From: Diospyros lotus
Taxonomy: Eukaryota > Streptophyta > Magnoliopsida > Ericales > Ebenaceae
Assembly: GCF_014633365.1 (NCBI RefSeq)
Contig: NC_068352.1
Location: 20,493,310 to 20,557,309, forward strand
Reading direction: 5' to 3'
DNA length: 64,000 bases
The notes beneath the pieces are model-generated. The model was not told the origin of the DNA and made no database searches. It was given only the letters and a program-made list of their open reading frames with translations. Within the stretch, counting starts at the first letter, position 1. Each line of letters opens with the position of its first letter. Shown piece after piece: positions 1 to 11,454 of the stretch. The position numbers were made by a program, and so were the translations under genes.

Positions 1-1207
1 AGGAATCTTGAATTTAGCCCAAGGTGAGTGGTTCTATCGAAAAACTCGTTTGTGGCATATGAATGGTTTACTATTCATCCCCATGGCTAGATTATTGATG
101 GTTTTACAAATGACTATTTACATCTGTGATAGATTTTGTACGGTAAATGGCATACATTGAGATGTTGATTTTATGCATGTTATGATTTTTCGGCATTGGC
201 ATGTTGTGTTGTTCATGTGGGACATGGGTTGTTAACTTGTGACATAGCCCTCGAGTGACAACACTCGGCATGCGTGCCAAGGGTTAATGCTAAGTGACCC
301 ACTTGGGACGGGGCTGAGACAGACTTCACCCTACGGTACTCAAGTGGCGAGGCTGAGAATGGACACCACCTCGGTTGTTAGCTCAAGTGGTGGGGCTGAG
401 AGTGGACACCACCCCAGCTTCCTTTGAGCAATAGCATTAATACCGAGGTGTCGTGGATTCCGGGGATAGTGCTGATGTGACACTCTTGGGGCTAGGGTTG
501 CGTTGGGTTTTGGAATACTTTTGAGTATGAGCGTAATGCCTAACAATGACAATGAGCTGATTCCCGGGTTCATATGTCGAGGTTATCCCTCTTAAGCAGG
601 ATTGTGTTTGCCAATGGGTCGATGTGGTCGTGTCGCTTTTAGAGAGATTGCATTTTCCCCGGTTAGGGCTAAGTGCTATGTGAGATTCTCTCAGGCTGGG
701 GCATGTCGGGATTTATCGATTTTATATATAATTTTGCATATCTGCATGAAAATATTTTTGAACTCTCACTTAGATGATTCAGCATCTAATTTGGACTATG
801 TCCTTGGAATATTCAAACGTTCCAGGTGAAAGCAGTGGCGCCAAGGGAAAGAATGTCATCGAGATGTAGCTGCTATGTTTAATCTTCGTAGGTTTTTGTC
901 TATGATTACGATGTTCAAGGGTTATGTAATATTTTGATATTTTCATGTGAAACATCAATCTGGATATTTAATTGTAAGAGGAATTGGTCAATTATATATC
1001 ATTGAGGTTTCGATCTTGCTTCCGTTGATGTGATTAATAATACCTGTTTTAGTCTATTAATTTTTAAATTTTGATATGCTAAGAAGGTATAATTGTGATT
1101 GTTGGGAAATGATTATAGACTTATGTTGTATGTACGATGATATTGAAAAAAAAAAAAAATCCCGAGATCTCGAGATAATGCGCGTTTTGGGAAAACGGGG
1201 CGTTACA
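1..1207 (+). mobile_element. 3' part of an LTR (family A), start outside window
   Basis: The segment ends in GGGGCGTTACA at 1207, a typical LTR terminus. Most of it matches the reverse complement of the solo LTR at 39377-42482, for example the stretch around 1-60 against 40560-40620 and the end at 1150-1207 against 39377-39430. A ~45-bp unit (cacttgag plus a GTGGACACCACC-type block) occurs twice at about 335-415, as in the other copy. A short A-tract lies at 1146-1159. No coding capacity is expected. Whether it is a solo LTR or the 3' LTR of an element outside the window cannot be seen. Confidence 0.8.
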
Positions 1208-1546
1208 AAGTGTACGTAAGGGTTAAACAAATTTCTTTAAACAAAATGAGGTAAGCGTTTATTGTTAATTTCTGTACTTATGTTATATTATATTTATTGT
1301 TCTCCTGCCCACGTCGGGCATTTTTATGTTGTCCGATATGGGTCCCCCTTCCCACCATCACCCACCTACATAGGGGTGGAGTTACGCCCAGCCAAGGGTG
1401 GGCAATTGCCCACCCTGCTTTTTTAAAAAATGTTATTATATAAATAATTTATTTTTTAAATTTTTTTTCTACAGTAGCACCCCACCTCCACCCCTCACTT
1501 GTCCACCTTGTTTTTTTTTAAAAAAAAATGTTATTTTATATATATA

Positions 1547-2320
1547 CTAGAGATAACCCGTGCCTGAAGGCACGGTGCAACTAAAAAAAATTGAATATTA
1601 AATTTGAATGCAAAATAATCAAGTATTGAACTTGGACTAAATTGAAAGTCTAAATTCTCTTATATCACATATTTGAAGACAATATATATAGTTTTTAAAT
1701 ACGAAATTATTAAAAAATAAATATAAACATGCCTAAAGACACAATGTAAACAATATTAAGATTAAAATACACGGTGTAACAGCTCGGTGTATTATGTTGA
1801 AATTTATGAAGAACTTGTAAAAATTTTACTTGTATTAAACGCTCTACAAAACTCAAATAATAAACAAACATATAAGATTTATAATGTTAATCAATATTGA
1901 AAATTAAAATATAAGAGCAAGTAAAAAAAAAATTTAAAAAATGAACAAAAAACATAAATTAAAGTTATTGTATAAACAAAAAAATATCAGTCTGTATTTT
2001 ACAAAAAAGTATCAGTTAATATAATAAAGCAGTATGTGTTTTACAATTTCAACCTATATTCTACAATTAATTACCAACCTATATCGCGAGGGTATGTGTG
2101 TATATGCGTATGTGTGTGTATATATGCCTCTGTATGTATATGACTGTGTAAGAGAGTGAGTGGGTGAGTCTGCAAGAGAGAGAGATAGAGTGAAGGAGTG
2201 GAAGAGAGAGAAAAGTTGGGCGAGAAGTCTAATTCAAAGCTCATCTCAATCATAGGATCAAAATGTATCTCTAATACATTTTAGACATTTTCAAAAAATC
2301 ATTCTGCTTTATTATATAAA
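1547..2320 (-). mobile_element. Helitron-like element (3' hairpin and CTAG end at 1547)
   Basis: Read on the minus strand, the left boundary ends in an 8-bp perfect stem (CCGTGCCT paired with AGGCACGG, 1558-1575), then a short spacer and CTAG at 1547-1550, followed by T. That is the 3' signature of plant Helitrons, which insert between A and T. Near 2290-2320 the minus strand has a degraded 5'-end motif similar to the one at 4060-4098 (a TATATAATAAA-type start followed by a TTTTGAAAATGTC-type block). GT-rich microsatellite sequence occupies about 2090-2200. No Rep or helicase coding is seen, so it is non-autonomous. The exact 5' end is uncertain. Confidence 0.6.
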
Positions 2321-4098
2321 TAGTTACCACGCGTATTTTTTTTTAACTGACAAAGACTTGTATAGGGATTGAAGAACATGATGATAGGGTTAGGAACTTG
2401 CCTTGAAACAACCAATTCTCGACTTACACGAACTCCTGCTAGTTCGAAGCCTTCTTGGCTGCCACCCTGTACCTTAATTATATTTTCGAGCCTCTAATAC
2501 GCTCTTCGAACTCCAAATTAATTTTTAAAAAAATTAATTTTCAAATTATTTTTGTGTGGGAAGTTCTGTGGGTGGGTCAATATACAAATTTGTTATTGCT
2601 GCTTGCTTGTTGGGTCTGTAGTATTTCCAGAGAGTTTGCTGTTATAGGTCATATTTGTACTACTGTTCCAACAGGTAATCCCAGATGTCAAACCACATAA
2701 ATCATACAATACTGTATTGCATGTGATGACCATGCACGGATGGTTTGGATGAAAGTCAAATAGTTTCAATACACAAAATTAATTTAAATATCATTTTTGG
2801 ATAAACAAAATTAAATTTATGCAATAAAAAAAGAAAATGACTATAATGCTTTTGATTAATTTTAAATAATTATATATAATTCTATTATTACAAATCATTG
2901 ACAATTAAAATACCAAACCTACGGCTAAGTAAAAGAAATTTGTACCACTTGATAATTTGGGAAGGAAAAATAGATAAAAAAAACTAAAAAAAAAATATAA
3001 CCACTAACTTTAAACAGATCTTAAACCTAAACAAAATCTCAATTTATTCCAAAAAATTATAAAAATCAATTTGTCCATAACATAACAAAATCTATTTCAT
3101 TTTTGAATTTTGGTAGTAAGATAATTTTTAAAGAATTAACTTTGTTAAGTTTTCTTATTTTTGTCTTAGTAAACATGGTTCTTTTATTGAAATTTTAAAT
3201 AATAATTATTTAAAATTTCTTGATTTTTTATTTAATATAGTTTTTGATTGAATTTTAAAACACTATATTTGTGTTCTAATTTTTAAAGTTAAAATTACTT
3301 TACTTTTGAAATTAAAGATTAATTTGAGATTAATTTGATTTTATTACTTAAAAATAAATTGAATTGTGCTTAGGTTATGGACTCTCTTCTTTTTTTTTTT
3401 CTATTTTTCCTTTTAAATTATTAATTGTCGTTACTTTTTTCCAAGACTAAGTTTGATATTTTTCTTTATTTTTTATTTTTTCTTCATTCCTCTTTTTCTT
3501 CATACGCACAGCCTGCCTGCGCGCAGAGCCACCGCCGATCAGCGCCGCCTGGGCCTCCTCCGGCCACCATTGCAGCCAGCCTCGCCACCGCCGGCCGCCT
3601 TCGACCGCCGCGAGCCACCGTAGCTGGTCTCCTGCGTCTCTAGCCATCGACCACCGCAGCTGCTTCAGCCATCGCCAGGCACCGATGCACCTGACCACTT
3701 CGCCGCGGCCGCCTTCCACCTCCGCTGAGACCCCGATCAGCCTCCATAACCGGCCATCGCTGCTGCACGGCCGCCCCTGTCGCTGGTTCGCCCCTTACAG
3801 ACTGCTGGTTCGCCCCTGCCGCTGGTTTCGTGTGTATATAGATACATATATGTGTGCTTGTGTGTATATGAAAGATAGCTGCGTGTATATGAAAGATGGC
3901 CTATGTATATATATATGTGGTTGTGTGAGTATATGAAAGATGGCTGTGCGTGGGTCTGTTTGGAAGAAAGATGGCTGCGCTGTGCGTGGGCGGAAAAATT
4001 TTTAATCCTAGCCTTCAATCCATCAGAAATTAATCCCAGCCATTGAAATGTCTTTCCATTGAGACATTTTCAAAAACCATCCTGTTTTATTATATAGA
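2321..4098 (-). mobile_element. Second Helitron-like 5' end (terminus at 4098), 3' end not resolved
   Basis: On the minus strand the segment begins TCTATATAATAAAA at 4098, with an A just outside, the 5' signature of plant Helitrons. The following bases closely match the 5' region of the neighbouring copy near 2290-2320. No separate 3' hairpin with CTRR was found between 2321 and 4098. Either this copy shares the 3' end at 1547 or its own end has decayed. The interior is AT-rich with one GC-rich block at about 3505-3830. Confidence 0.5.
3505..3830. other. GC-rich block inside the Helitron-like region, possible captured sequence
   Basis: This ~325-bp stretch is markedly GC-rich (repeated CCACCG/GCCGCC) within very AT-rich surroundings. 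Open frames exist on both strands (about 3425-3643 plus and 3447-3719 minus), but they are short and made of alanine, proline and arginine-rich low-complexity sequence with no recognisable domain. Helitrons often capture host exons, so a captured coding or 5'UTR fragment is possible, but no source gene can be named. Confidence 0.3.
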
Positions 4099-4716
4099 TA
4101 TACTTTAATTTTTTTAAAAGTTTTCTGAATATCAATATCACCCCACCCCTCACCCAACCCAACCTCATTTTCTCTCTCTCTCTCTACTTGGACAGTCGGT
4201 CCGTCGAACACCCCCATTATCGCCAATCCCCGGCGTCTCCTCCACCTCACTCACTCGGCTCATCTTCTCTATCTCTTCTATAAAAGCTCAGTAAATCACC
4301 TATTTTGAAAAATCCGATCGTTAGATCATGAATCCAACCACAATATCACCATGAAATCAATCCCGATCTACAACAAGATAAGATTTTTAGTTTTCTTAGC
4401 TTTATTTTTAGCTTAGATTCGTGAGGTGTTTATGTATATATGTGTTATTTAGTTTGGCCAAAATTTTAAGCTTAGATCTACAGAGTTTCGATCGTTGAAT
4501 TTTATTGGTTTTTGGGTATGTTAGACGAATAAGGTAAGGGAGTCGAGTAGTGGCCTTGGATCGCTAGAAAATGCTGGTTGTGGTGGCCGGCGACGACGAA
4601 CAGTGTTTTTTTTCTTTTGTGTTTAAATCTAGCTGAAAATTAAAAACCACATCTGACCTAGATCCATCATGCCAAGAACCCGATCTCGATACATCATGCC
4701 AAGAACCTAATCTCAA

Positions 4717-4998
4717 TGCGGTGCCTACATAGTCTTGAATGCACAATGTACCCCATTGTGCTTCTTTGCCCCTTACTTCAGCCATGAAGAAAGAGTTACT
4801 CATTTTGCTACCATCCATAGAGTTTTTGGTGCCAGAAATGTCTCCATTCTTTTGGCCCAACTTTCGATAAGTGATCAGTTTAGGGTAGTTGTTACACTCA
4901 ATATTGAAGCTCTAGCTTGGCTTCAAGATCTTGTTTACAGTTGTGTGTCCCATATTCTTGCCCTTTAACAATAGGTTAGTGATCTGCAAGCTTATCGA
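4717..4998 (+). pseudogene. LOB-domain (LBD) transcription factor gene fragment, decayed
   Basis: The reading frame carries the LOB zinc-finger-like spacing C-X2-C-X6-C-X3-C, with the second cysteine changed to tyrosine (codons at 4717, 4726, 4747 and 4759). It is followed by FAPYF, HFATIHRVFGARNVSILL (the GAS block, normally FGASNVSKLL), EALAWLQDLVYSCVSHI (normally EARxRDPVYGCVGxI) and a glutamine-rich stretch. These are the ordered hallmarks of plant-specific LBD proteins, which bind DNA and control lateral organ and root development; the version looks closest to the class I LBD18/30 type. The frame is closed by TAA at 4966 and TAG at 4972, exactly where LBD proteins have a run of glutamines, consistent with CAA and CAG decayed by C-to-T change. 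It lies inside a hAT element with an intact 8-bp target duplication, so it is best read as a captured fragment. The start Met and promoter are absent. Confidence 0.75.
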
Positions 4999-5380
4999 GC
5001 TTTTTGCAGGATTTACTATTTGGAAATCATTCTGTATATTCTCAACTTGTTCCAAATTGGTTTCACCCACAACCCAATCCAAATCCTATTCCAAAACCTA
5101 ATCCAAGATTTGTCGATATTTTTAAACACATCTCGCATGGATCATTACTCGTGGATGATCCAAACCCAATTGGGAGCTTTGAATATCCCATCATCCCCGA
5201 TACTGCCTCACTTCCTAGTTTCCCAGAAACTATACTTCTCTACCCTTACCTCGTCGATACTAGCAGTAGCTAATGGCTACTCCGACATGACATCGATGAG
5301 TTTGAACCCGTCATGTTTAGCAATCATCGTCGACATTGTGCATCGGCAACATTTCAAGCTATCAATTTCTATGGTTTGAC
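4999..5380 (+). pseudogene. Possible downstream part of the captured LBD gene
   Basis: Directly after the LOB-domain fragment there is a longer open stretch (frames at 5004-5273 and 5020-5379) rich in N, P and S, of the low-complexity kind found in LBD C-termini. A short acidic piece near 5285-5300 could correspond to the end of such a protein. No firm motif supports this, so the assignment rests mainly on position and composition. Confidence 0.3.
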
Positions 5381-5934
5381 TTTTTTTTTTTCTTGTATTA
5401 CTCATGGTTTGATCTCTTGTAAATGTATTTAATATATGGAATAAATGTTATGTTTTGAGTATTTTAATGTCTATGATTTATATCCATTATATAACACCTA
5501 TTGTGATACTCCCTAATAATTCCCAACATTATCTTCAATGTTTCTCATGCGTCTCCCTCTTTGAAGAGTATAGTAATATATCATCAATAAATACAATTAT
5601 TAGGAATGGGTTTAGAGAAATGAAAGCATTTTCCAAGATGTTATTTTCATCAATCAAATATATTTATTTAAATTCTAAATGTATAATATAATTTAAATGG
5701 ATGAAAAATAAAATTAAATTAACATTTACAACGGTTAACAATGGTCATAAAATTTATTAATTTAATAATTAAAAAATAAATTTTACAATGATTTTTGAAA
5801 AATTATTGTAAAATTTAGAAAATAATTTAATAATTAAAAATAAAATAAAATAATTTAATTTCTTTTAATTTTTTTAATATTATTTTATTTTTACCTACCC
5901 TATTTAAAATTCCGGCTCCTCCCCTGCACCTACA

Positions 5935-7247
5935 CCCCCTCTATTATCCCCACATACATACATGTATGCATACATACATACATTTAATTTTATTTTTTTT
6001 AAATATTATAAATTATTATCTAAATAAATTACTAATTCTAGTTTGTTTAGTTAAAGTTACAATTAATTTAATAATTATAATTAATAATTTATTTACTTTT
6101 TTAATCATAACAAAATTTATATATTTTTTAATTATGTTTGTCATATAAGAGTGTAATCGAATCGATCAAATTATTTAGAGGAGTTTGACATGATTTAATT
6201 AGGGAGGGGGCAAAGTAGGGGGTCTAATTAGAAGGGGGTTTTAAATGTGTTATTGGTTTAACTACGTCAGTGTTGGACAATATAAACGATTCGATATTTT
6301 TAATTTTTTTGATTTTTCAATTTATTTGATTTGAGTATTTATTCGATCGAGTTAGTTTGATTTTAGAAAAAAATTGCTTTGTTCAATTTGAATGTAACCG
6401 AATCAATTGAATTACTCAAATTGAACAAACCAATTTTTTTTTTATGATGGGAGGAGAGCTTATGTCGGGAAACATAAGAATGCTTGACACGGGCAGGAGA
6501 TCAATCCTGTATTTATATATATTGATTACATCAAAGCATAAATATATGAAGTTACAATTCTTGAAGCTTTCATAAAAACGAAATGAATTTTTCTTTACAT
6601 CCATGATTGTTATGGTCATGGGTTGACATATATTGCATCCCAATACCAATCGTAATAAAAATTGACTGAATTATTATTTTAAAAAAATCCTAAATTTTAA
6701 ATTAACAACACGCTATTTAAATAATCTAAGAATCCGTAAAATCAAGTAATTAACAAGTCTGCCCATGCTTGATGCCACCATCCACATCCAGAGCAGGCGA
6801 AAAGAACCAAGGTTTAAATAATCTAGGGTATATATTTCTTATTATTACTAAAATATATTAATATAGTATAATATTCATTTTATGCATGACAAAAAAAAAA
6901 ATCTTACACAAGTGCTTACATATATATACTAGTTTTGAAAAAGTGTTAATTAATTTATATATACAATTATGTATTATTTAAACTTATAAAATTATATAAA
7001 TATTCATTGACATATATTTTGTAAAATTAATTAATTATCTACACCTTCTCTAACAAAAATGTTGAATCTTTACTCAGTTATACATATAATTTACTATAAA
7101 AATAAAAAAATTATAATTGTAAAGACAAATTATAAAAAAAATAATAATCTGAGTTTTACCCCATTTATCAATTATATGATGCCTTAAATAATTTATTTAT
7201 CATAAGCTAGCAACTTTTAAGGGCATTAAGGGAGGTTAGAAACACTA
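5935..7247. other. AT-rich intergenic DNA, no gene seen
   Basis: A CATA tetranucleotide microsatellite sits at about 5951-5984. The rest is very AT-rich with only short, unconvincing open frames. A short degenerate repeat of CGAATCGAT-like motifs occurs around 6150-6420. No conserved coding motif, tRNA or transposon end with a target duplication was recognised. Confidence 0.6.
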
Positions 7248-7533
7248 AAGGTGTGTTCGATTGCATTACCTAGAATTTAATTCTAAGTAATATTGCATAA
7301 AAAACAAAAAAAATAAAAGTATTTGATTGTTTTTCATATAAAATGTGTAATAATTACATATTTTTCATGAAAAATAATCAAACACTCTTAACTTTTTTAT
7401 GCAAAAATATGTATGGTACAAGCATTTAAAACTTCTTTTCATGGAATTCATTTTTCAAGAGGGTGGGGTGATTTTTATTTTCTAAGCAATATTACCTAGA
7501 ATTTAATTAAGATAATGCAATCAAACACACTTT
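7248..7533. mobile_element. MITE with ~55-bp terminal inverted repeats
   Basis: The left arm (AGGTGTGTTCGATTGCATTA and on to about 7305) is repeated in inverted, slightly diverged form at the right end (about 7478-7533). The arms enclose AT-rich DNA with no open frame. The GTGTGTTTGATTGCA-type terminus is common in plant MITEs. The target duplication is not clean (TAA or TTAA is possible), so the superfamily is left open. Confidence 0.65.
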
Positions 7534-8242
7534 TAAGTATCGAAAATTTAGTAGTATTTAATCTACAGGGGAATTTAGCTTAATTATAATTAATTAAAAA
7601 ATTAATTTAATTAATTGAGAACTTTGACTCTTTGAAAGGATATTGTTATTAATTTTAAAATTAACGAGTGTTCAAACTTAAAACAAAATTTAAAAAGTAG
7701 AAAAATCAATTTAACTGAGGAATTATCAAGAGCCCCACAAGTCCAATAAAGCCTAACAAAAGAAGCCCATATATATTGATATGTTATATCTACCTTGATA
7801 TAATATTTTACTCTTATTCTACCTAAATAGCATTTGTTAACTAAGATATAAATAAGAAAATATAAGATATGATAAATATCCCGTGTTTTATATTATGTTT
7901 ATTAATTTTTTTTAAAAATCACATAACATTTTATCTTAAAATTGTAAGATAAATTTATTTATTCTTCATTCGAATGACTTATCTTAAACTTTATAAATAA
8001 GTTATTTTGATAGAGTCGCATTTTAAAAAATAATAACCTAGTATATAGGAGACATTATCATAAACCAAAAAAAACTTGCATATTATTATTTAGCTTAAAA
8101 AAATGAGACTATTGTGTAGGTACATAATCACACGTGGATGCTCTTAATCGATGCCACAACATTCAATTCAATTCAATTCAAGTTGCTAATTAGAAAAAAC
8201 AAACAAACAATTCAATTCAACTTAGCTGGTCCAACTACTATA
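7534..8242. other. AT-rich intergenic DNA with an AATTC microsatellite
   Basis: No gene is visible. An (ATTCA)n-type simple repeat lies at about 8160-8220, just outside the target duplication of the next hAT element. Two short interspersed poly-A runs occur but no transposon end could be defined. Confidence 0.6.
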
Positions 8243-8250
8243 CTTACCGG

Positions 8251-9778
8251 TAGGGGTGTGCATTCAGTTATAACCGAACCGAACCGCCCCATTTTACCTA
8301 ATCAAACCGAACCGACCTTATAGATATAACCGAACCGAACCAAACCAACTTGATACACTAACCGAAACCGAATTAACCGATTTAAACTTTGAACTAATTG
8401 AACTGAAAATCGAATCGAAAACAGTTTGTTCAATGCGCATAGATGCCTCCTTGTTTTCCCTATTCAGTTGATCAATTATTGCTTCTTTTCTCCTAACTTT
8501 GTTCTCAGAATTGAATCAAACACAATGCCCACAGAAAAAGAGAAGAAAGCACACAAGGATTAACATTGTTAGGTTGTCTAGAATTTTTTACATGACATGA
8601 TCTCTAACTAAACTGTTCGATTTAGTGGGGCTACAACAAAGGGAAAAGGATAAAATTGCTTAAAGAGGAATTCTATTGAACACGTGATATACAGAAAAAA
8701 TGGACTGCTGAAACTTTAATTCTTTATTTGATGAAGCAGCCTTTATATAGGCATTTTAATGTCAGAAGCTTACAGCTTCATAGAATTCTAGGATCGATTT
8801 GTCGTAAGTATTTTATCGAACACTTAAGGAGCAACAAAATAGAAGCCAAGCTTATATCATCCAAGTGGACTTAAAACTCCAGAGATTAATAATCTGTCAT
8901 GGTATGAGAAAATTAACCATTAAACCCAGTAGAAATAGAAGATGTATTTCAAAAAGGATTCGGATGTAGTGACAAATATTTATGTATATAAATTATGTAT
9001 AGAATATTGATTTCATTAATTTCAAGTTCTTGCTTGTTTGTGCATCAATTTGGTTTCAACTTATTACAGAGCGAGGAAACGAGGTGGTCGACTACATACC
9101 TGGACTTCAGCCAACCCGCTTAACAGATCTTCCAACATTTTTCTACGGCGACGGACGGAAGGTCTTCCATATAACTGTGGATGCTACGTCACGGGTGCAA
9201 AAGGTGCAGTTTCTCCTCTTTACTTCCACCTACGAGATCGAATCCCACACCATCGACATTCTTAAGGCAGTAATCCCCATCCCCATTCACTCCATTGGCA
9301 ACGACGAGGGATGGTGGAGGGAAAGACAAGAGACGAAGACGAAGAGCCTTCGGCCAGTGATCTACAAAGTCTCAAAGAGCCTTTGTTTTCGCCATTAGCA
9401 ACGGGGAGAGATGGTGGAGGGAGGGAGAAAGGACGAAGAGATAAGGCAGTCGTTGACTAGATCTATGAAGACTCCAAAAGCAGAGAGGAGAAAATGGCGA
9501 GGGAGAGAGAAGGATGAAGATAAGTTAAGACATGGGGTGTTGCGCCCGCGTCGGAGGGTCCGTTCAGTTCGCGTGAGGGGGGGTTATTTGGTACAAGTTT
9601 GGTTCGATTTTTCGGTTATTTTTACCAAAATAACCGAATCGAACCGAATAACCGATTTTTAAGAAAAAATATAACCGAACCGAATCGAACCGCTCTTTTT
9701 GAAAAATTGAACCGAACCGACAAATTCGGTCGATTCGGTTTAGTTAATTCGGTTTAATCGAATTTTTGCTCACCCCTA
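8251..9778. mobile_element. Non-autonomous hAT carrying a UGT gene fragment (Pack-hAT-like)
   Basis: The termini are TAGGGGTGTGCA on the left and, on the opposite strand, TAGGGGTGAGCA on the right. A perfect 8-bp target duplication CTTACCGG flanks them (8243-8250 and 9779-9786). Both subterminal regions (8265-8420 and 9600-9760) are arrays of AACCGAA-type repeats, typical transposase-binding sequence for this kind of element. The 1528-bp interior lacks a transposase but contains a UDP-glycosyltransferase fragment (9069-9305) and an imperfect ~110-bp duplication at about 9300-9500. The clean duplication shows that the fragment sits within the mobile unit. Confidence 0.85.
9069..9305 (+). pseudogene. 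UGT87-like UDP-glycosyltransferase exon fragment
   Basis: The frame reads EVVDYIPGLQPTRLTDLPTF, then a GRKV block, a valine-rich segment and LLFTSTYEIE, ending in IPIPIHSIG. This order (PGL..TRLxDLPTFF, then KxQFLLFTSxYExE, then xPxPxxxIG) matches the N-terminal half of plant family-1 glycosyltransferases of the UGT87 type, just before the inter-domain linker. These enzymes transfer sugar from UDP-sugar to small molecules in the cytosol. Only about 75 of ~460 residues remain. The catalytic His region and the C-terminal PSPG box are absent, so no enzyme could be made. A pyrimidine-poor but AG-ended site at 9068-9069 could be an old splice acceptor. After 9305 the frame runs into unrelated sequence. 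Confidence 0.75.
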
Positions 9779-9838
9779 CTTACCGGGAATGAAAATTCTT
9801 GTCTTGTCTACGAGTGTTGAATAATAGCTATTTGTGAT

Positions 9839-10370
9839 CAGGGATCGAGTCAGAAATTTTAAGGATAGTGGGCAAAAATAAAATAATACTAAAAAAAACT
9901 AAAACAAATTAAATTATTTAATTTTATTTTATTTTTAATTATTAAATTATTTTTAAAATTTATGATATTTTTCAAAAATCATCATAAAATTTATTTTGTA
10001 ATTATTAAGATTCAAGATCCAACGATCGAATTTTGCAAAATAAGTGATTTACAAAGCTTTCGTAGAAGAGATAGAGAATGAGAAAAACAAACGAAAGAGA
10101 AAAAGAAGAAAAAGACATGGGTGAGTGAAATCCGAAGACATGTGGGCGAGTGAATCCGGAGACATGCTGCAGAGAAATTAATGGGAGACAATTGAGAGGG
10201 GGCAACTTTTTCAAGCAATGATGGTGTGATGAGGCCCGTGAGGGTGAGGGAGAGGGGAAAAAGGGAGAATAAGGGGGCAAAATATAAATTTAAAATAAAT
10301 ATAATATATATTTTTAAAATTTTATCTAGTTGGGGGCAGCTACCCCTGCCCCATGATAGATACGTCACGG
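9839..10370. mobile_element. hAT-like MITE related to the right end of the 1371-5926 element
   Basis: The left end begins CAGGGATCGAGTCAGAAATT and the right end reads, inverted, CCGTGACGTATCTATC, which looks like a decayed pair of CAGGGACGGATC-type termini. The 9870-10010 stretch matches the inverted 5700-5900 stretch of the first hAT element. No clean 8-bp target duplication remains. Open frames inside (10005-10280 and 10012-10368, minus) are low-complexity and not convincing. Confidence 0.5.
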
Positions 10371-10950
10371 ATAACCATCTCTCATGATTGAGCTAATAAC
10401 GATGAAACATTCTATATTTTTTCATATATTGACCCTTGTGTTTTTATTATATTTTTTTTTCCTAAAACAGAAAAAAGTACTCTGATTTGAGATATTAATG
10501 CCAAATGATTTGCAAGAGAGAGACACACACAAGTATTTATATAAATGTAGAATGGTTGTTGATATGAGTTTGAAAATTAAAAATTGATTAAATGGCCCAC
10601 AATGTCACAATTTTAGATTCCATTGGTGCTATTTTCAAGGCCATGAGCATGGGTGGGCTAAGGGAGAGGGAGGAAGGGACACCGGGCCCAAAAATTAAAA
10701 AAAAAATTGGGCATGAGTGGGGCGAGGTTATACTAATATTCAAAAAAAATATGCTAGTATAATACTTTTAATAAAAAAAAAAAATAATTCATGTACAATA
10801 GGTGAATTATTTGTCGAATTACTAACAAAGGTTAGAACACCGTTTATGTTGTTTGGCCTATGATGAATGTCTTGATTTCTCTCTTTTTTTCTATATATAT
10901 ATATATATATATTTATAACCTAAGTTTCAAACTTCGCCCAATTAGTGTTG
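10371..10950. other. Intergenic DNA, no gene seen
   Basis: AT-rich sequence with a TA dinucleotide run at about 10892-10911 and several poly-A tracts. No coding or transposon signature could be supported. Confidence 0.55.
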
Positions 10951-11300
10951 GGGATAGGTGGTCTTCTTTATCGATTCACCTGTCAAGTAAAGTCAGATGC
11001 AGTCATAGTTTATACACACATAGAATAGGACATTTAACTCATATCTCCACACAGAGCAACTGTCATCATAAAGATCCCTGATACTCCTTATAAAATCTCA
11101 CATTCATGATTTACAATTAATGTGAACCATGTATGTGAGGACCGGTGGCTTTCCTCAATTCACCTGTCAAGTAAAGTCAAATGTGGTCATAACCTATACA
11201 CACATAAAACAAAACATTCAGTTCATATCTTCACATAAGGCAATTGTCACCACAAAAATTTGATCTCTCATACTTCTTGTAAAATTCTATATGCTTTATC
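10951..11300 (+). repeat. Tandem direct duplication, unit about 185 bp
   Basis: The unit beginning near 10951 (GGGATAGGTGGTCTTC, then CACCTGTCAAGTAAAGTCA) is repeated from about 11135 with the same order of motifs (CACCTGTCAAGTAAAGTCA, a TACACACATA block, then a TTCACA block). The copies differ at many positions, so the duplication is old. No open frame is conserved between the copies. Confidence 0.7.
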
Positions 11301-11454
11301 ATTGAATCAATATCTGTGAGGGTGATTCTTTTTTTTTTGTTTCCTTTGTAGTTGTTGGCCTTGTTGGTTTCTAAACCAATTAAAAAAATTGAATCTTAAA
11401 TATAGAAAAGACAGTCGTACAATCTATACATATCGACCTAACCTTATCACATGG

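Larger units (their letters stand above)
1371..5926. mobile_element. hAT-superfamily DNA transposon carrying an LBD gene fragment, with nested Helitron DNA
   Basis: The left end reads TAGGGGTGGAG and the right end, on the other strand, CAGGGGAGGAG, giving short imperfect terminal inverted repeats. An identical 8-bp direct repeat CACCTACA flanks both ends (1363-1370 and 5927-5934), the target duplication length of hAT elements. Removing the Helitron-like insertion at 1547-4098 leaves about 2.0 kb. No hAT transposase is visible, so the element is non-autonomous. The interior holds a decayed LOB-domain fragment (4717-4998). The AT-rich right subterminal part (5700-5926) resembles the left part of the element at 9839, so the two are probably one family. 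Confidence 0.8.

Noticed and set aside
7248..7533. Assigning the MITE to a particular superfamily
   Set aside because: Flanks allow TAA, TTAA or no clear duplication depending on where the ends are set, so no superfamily is claimed.
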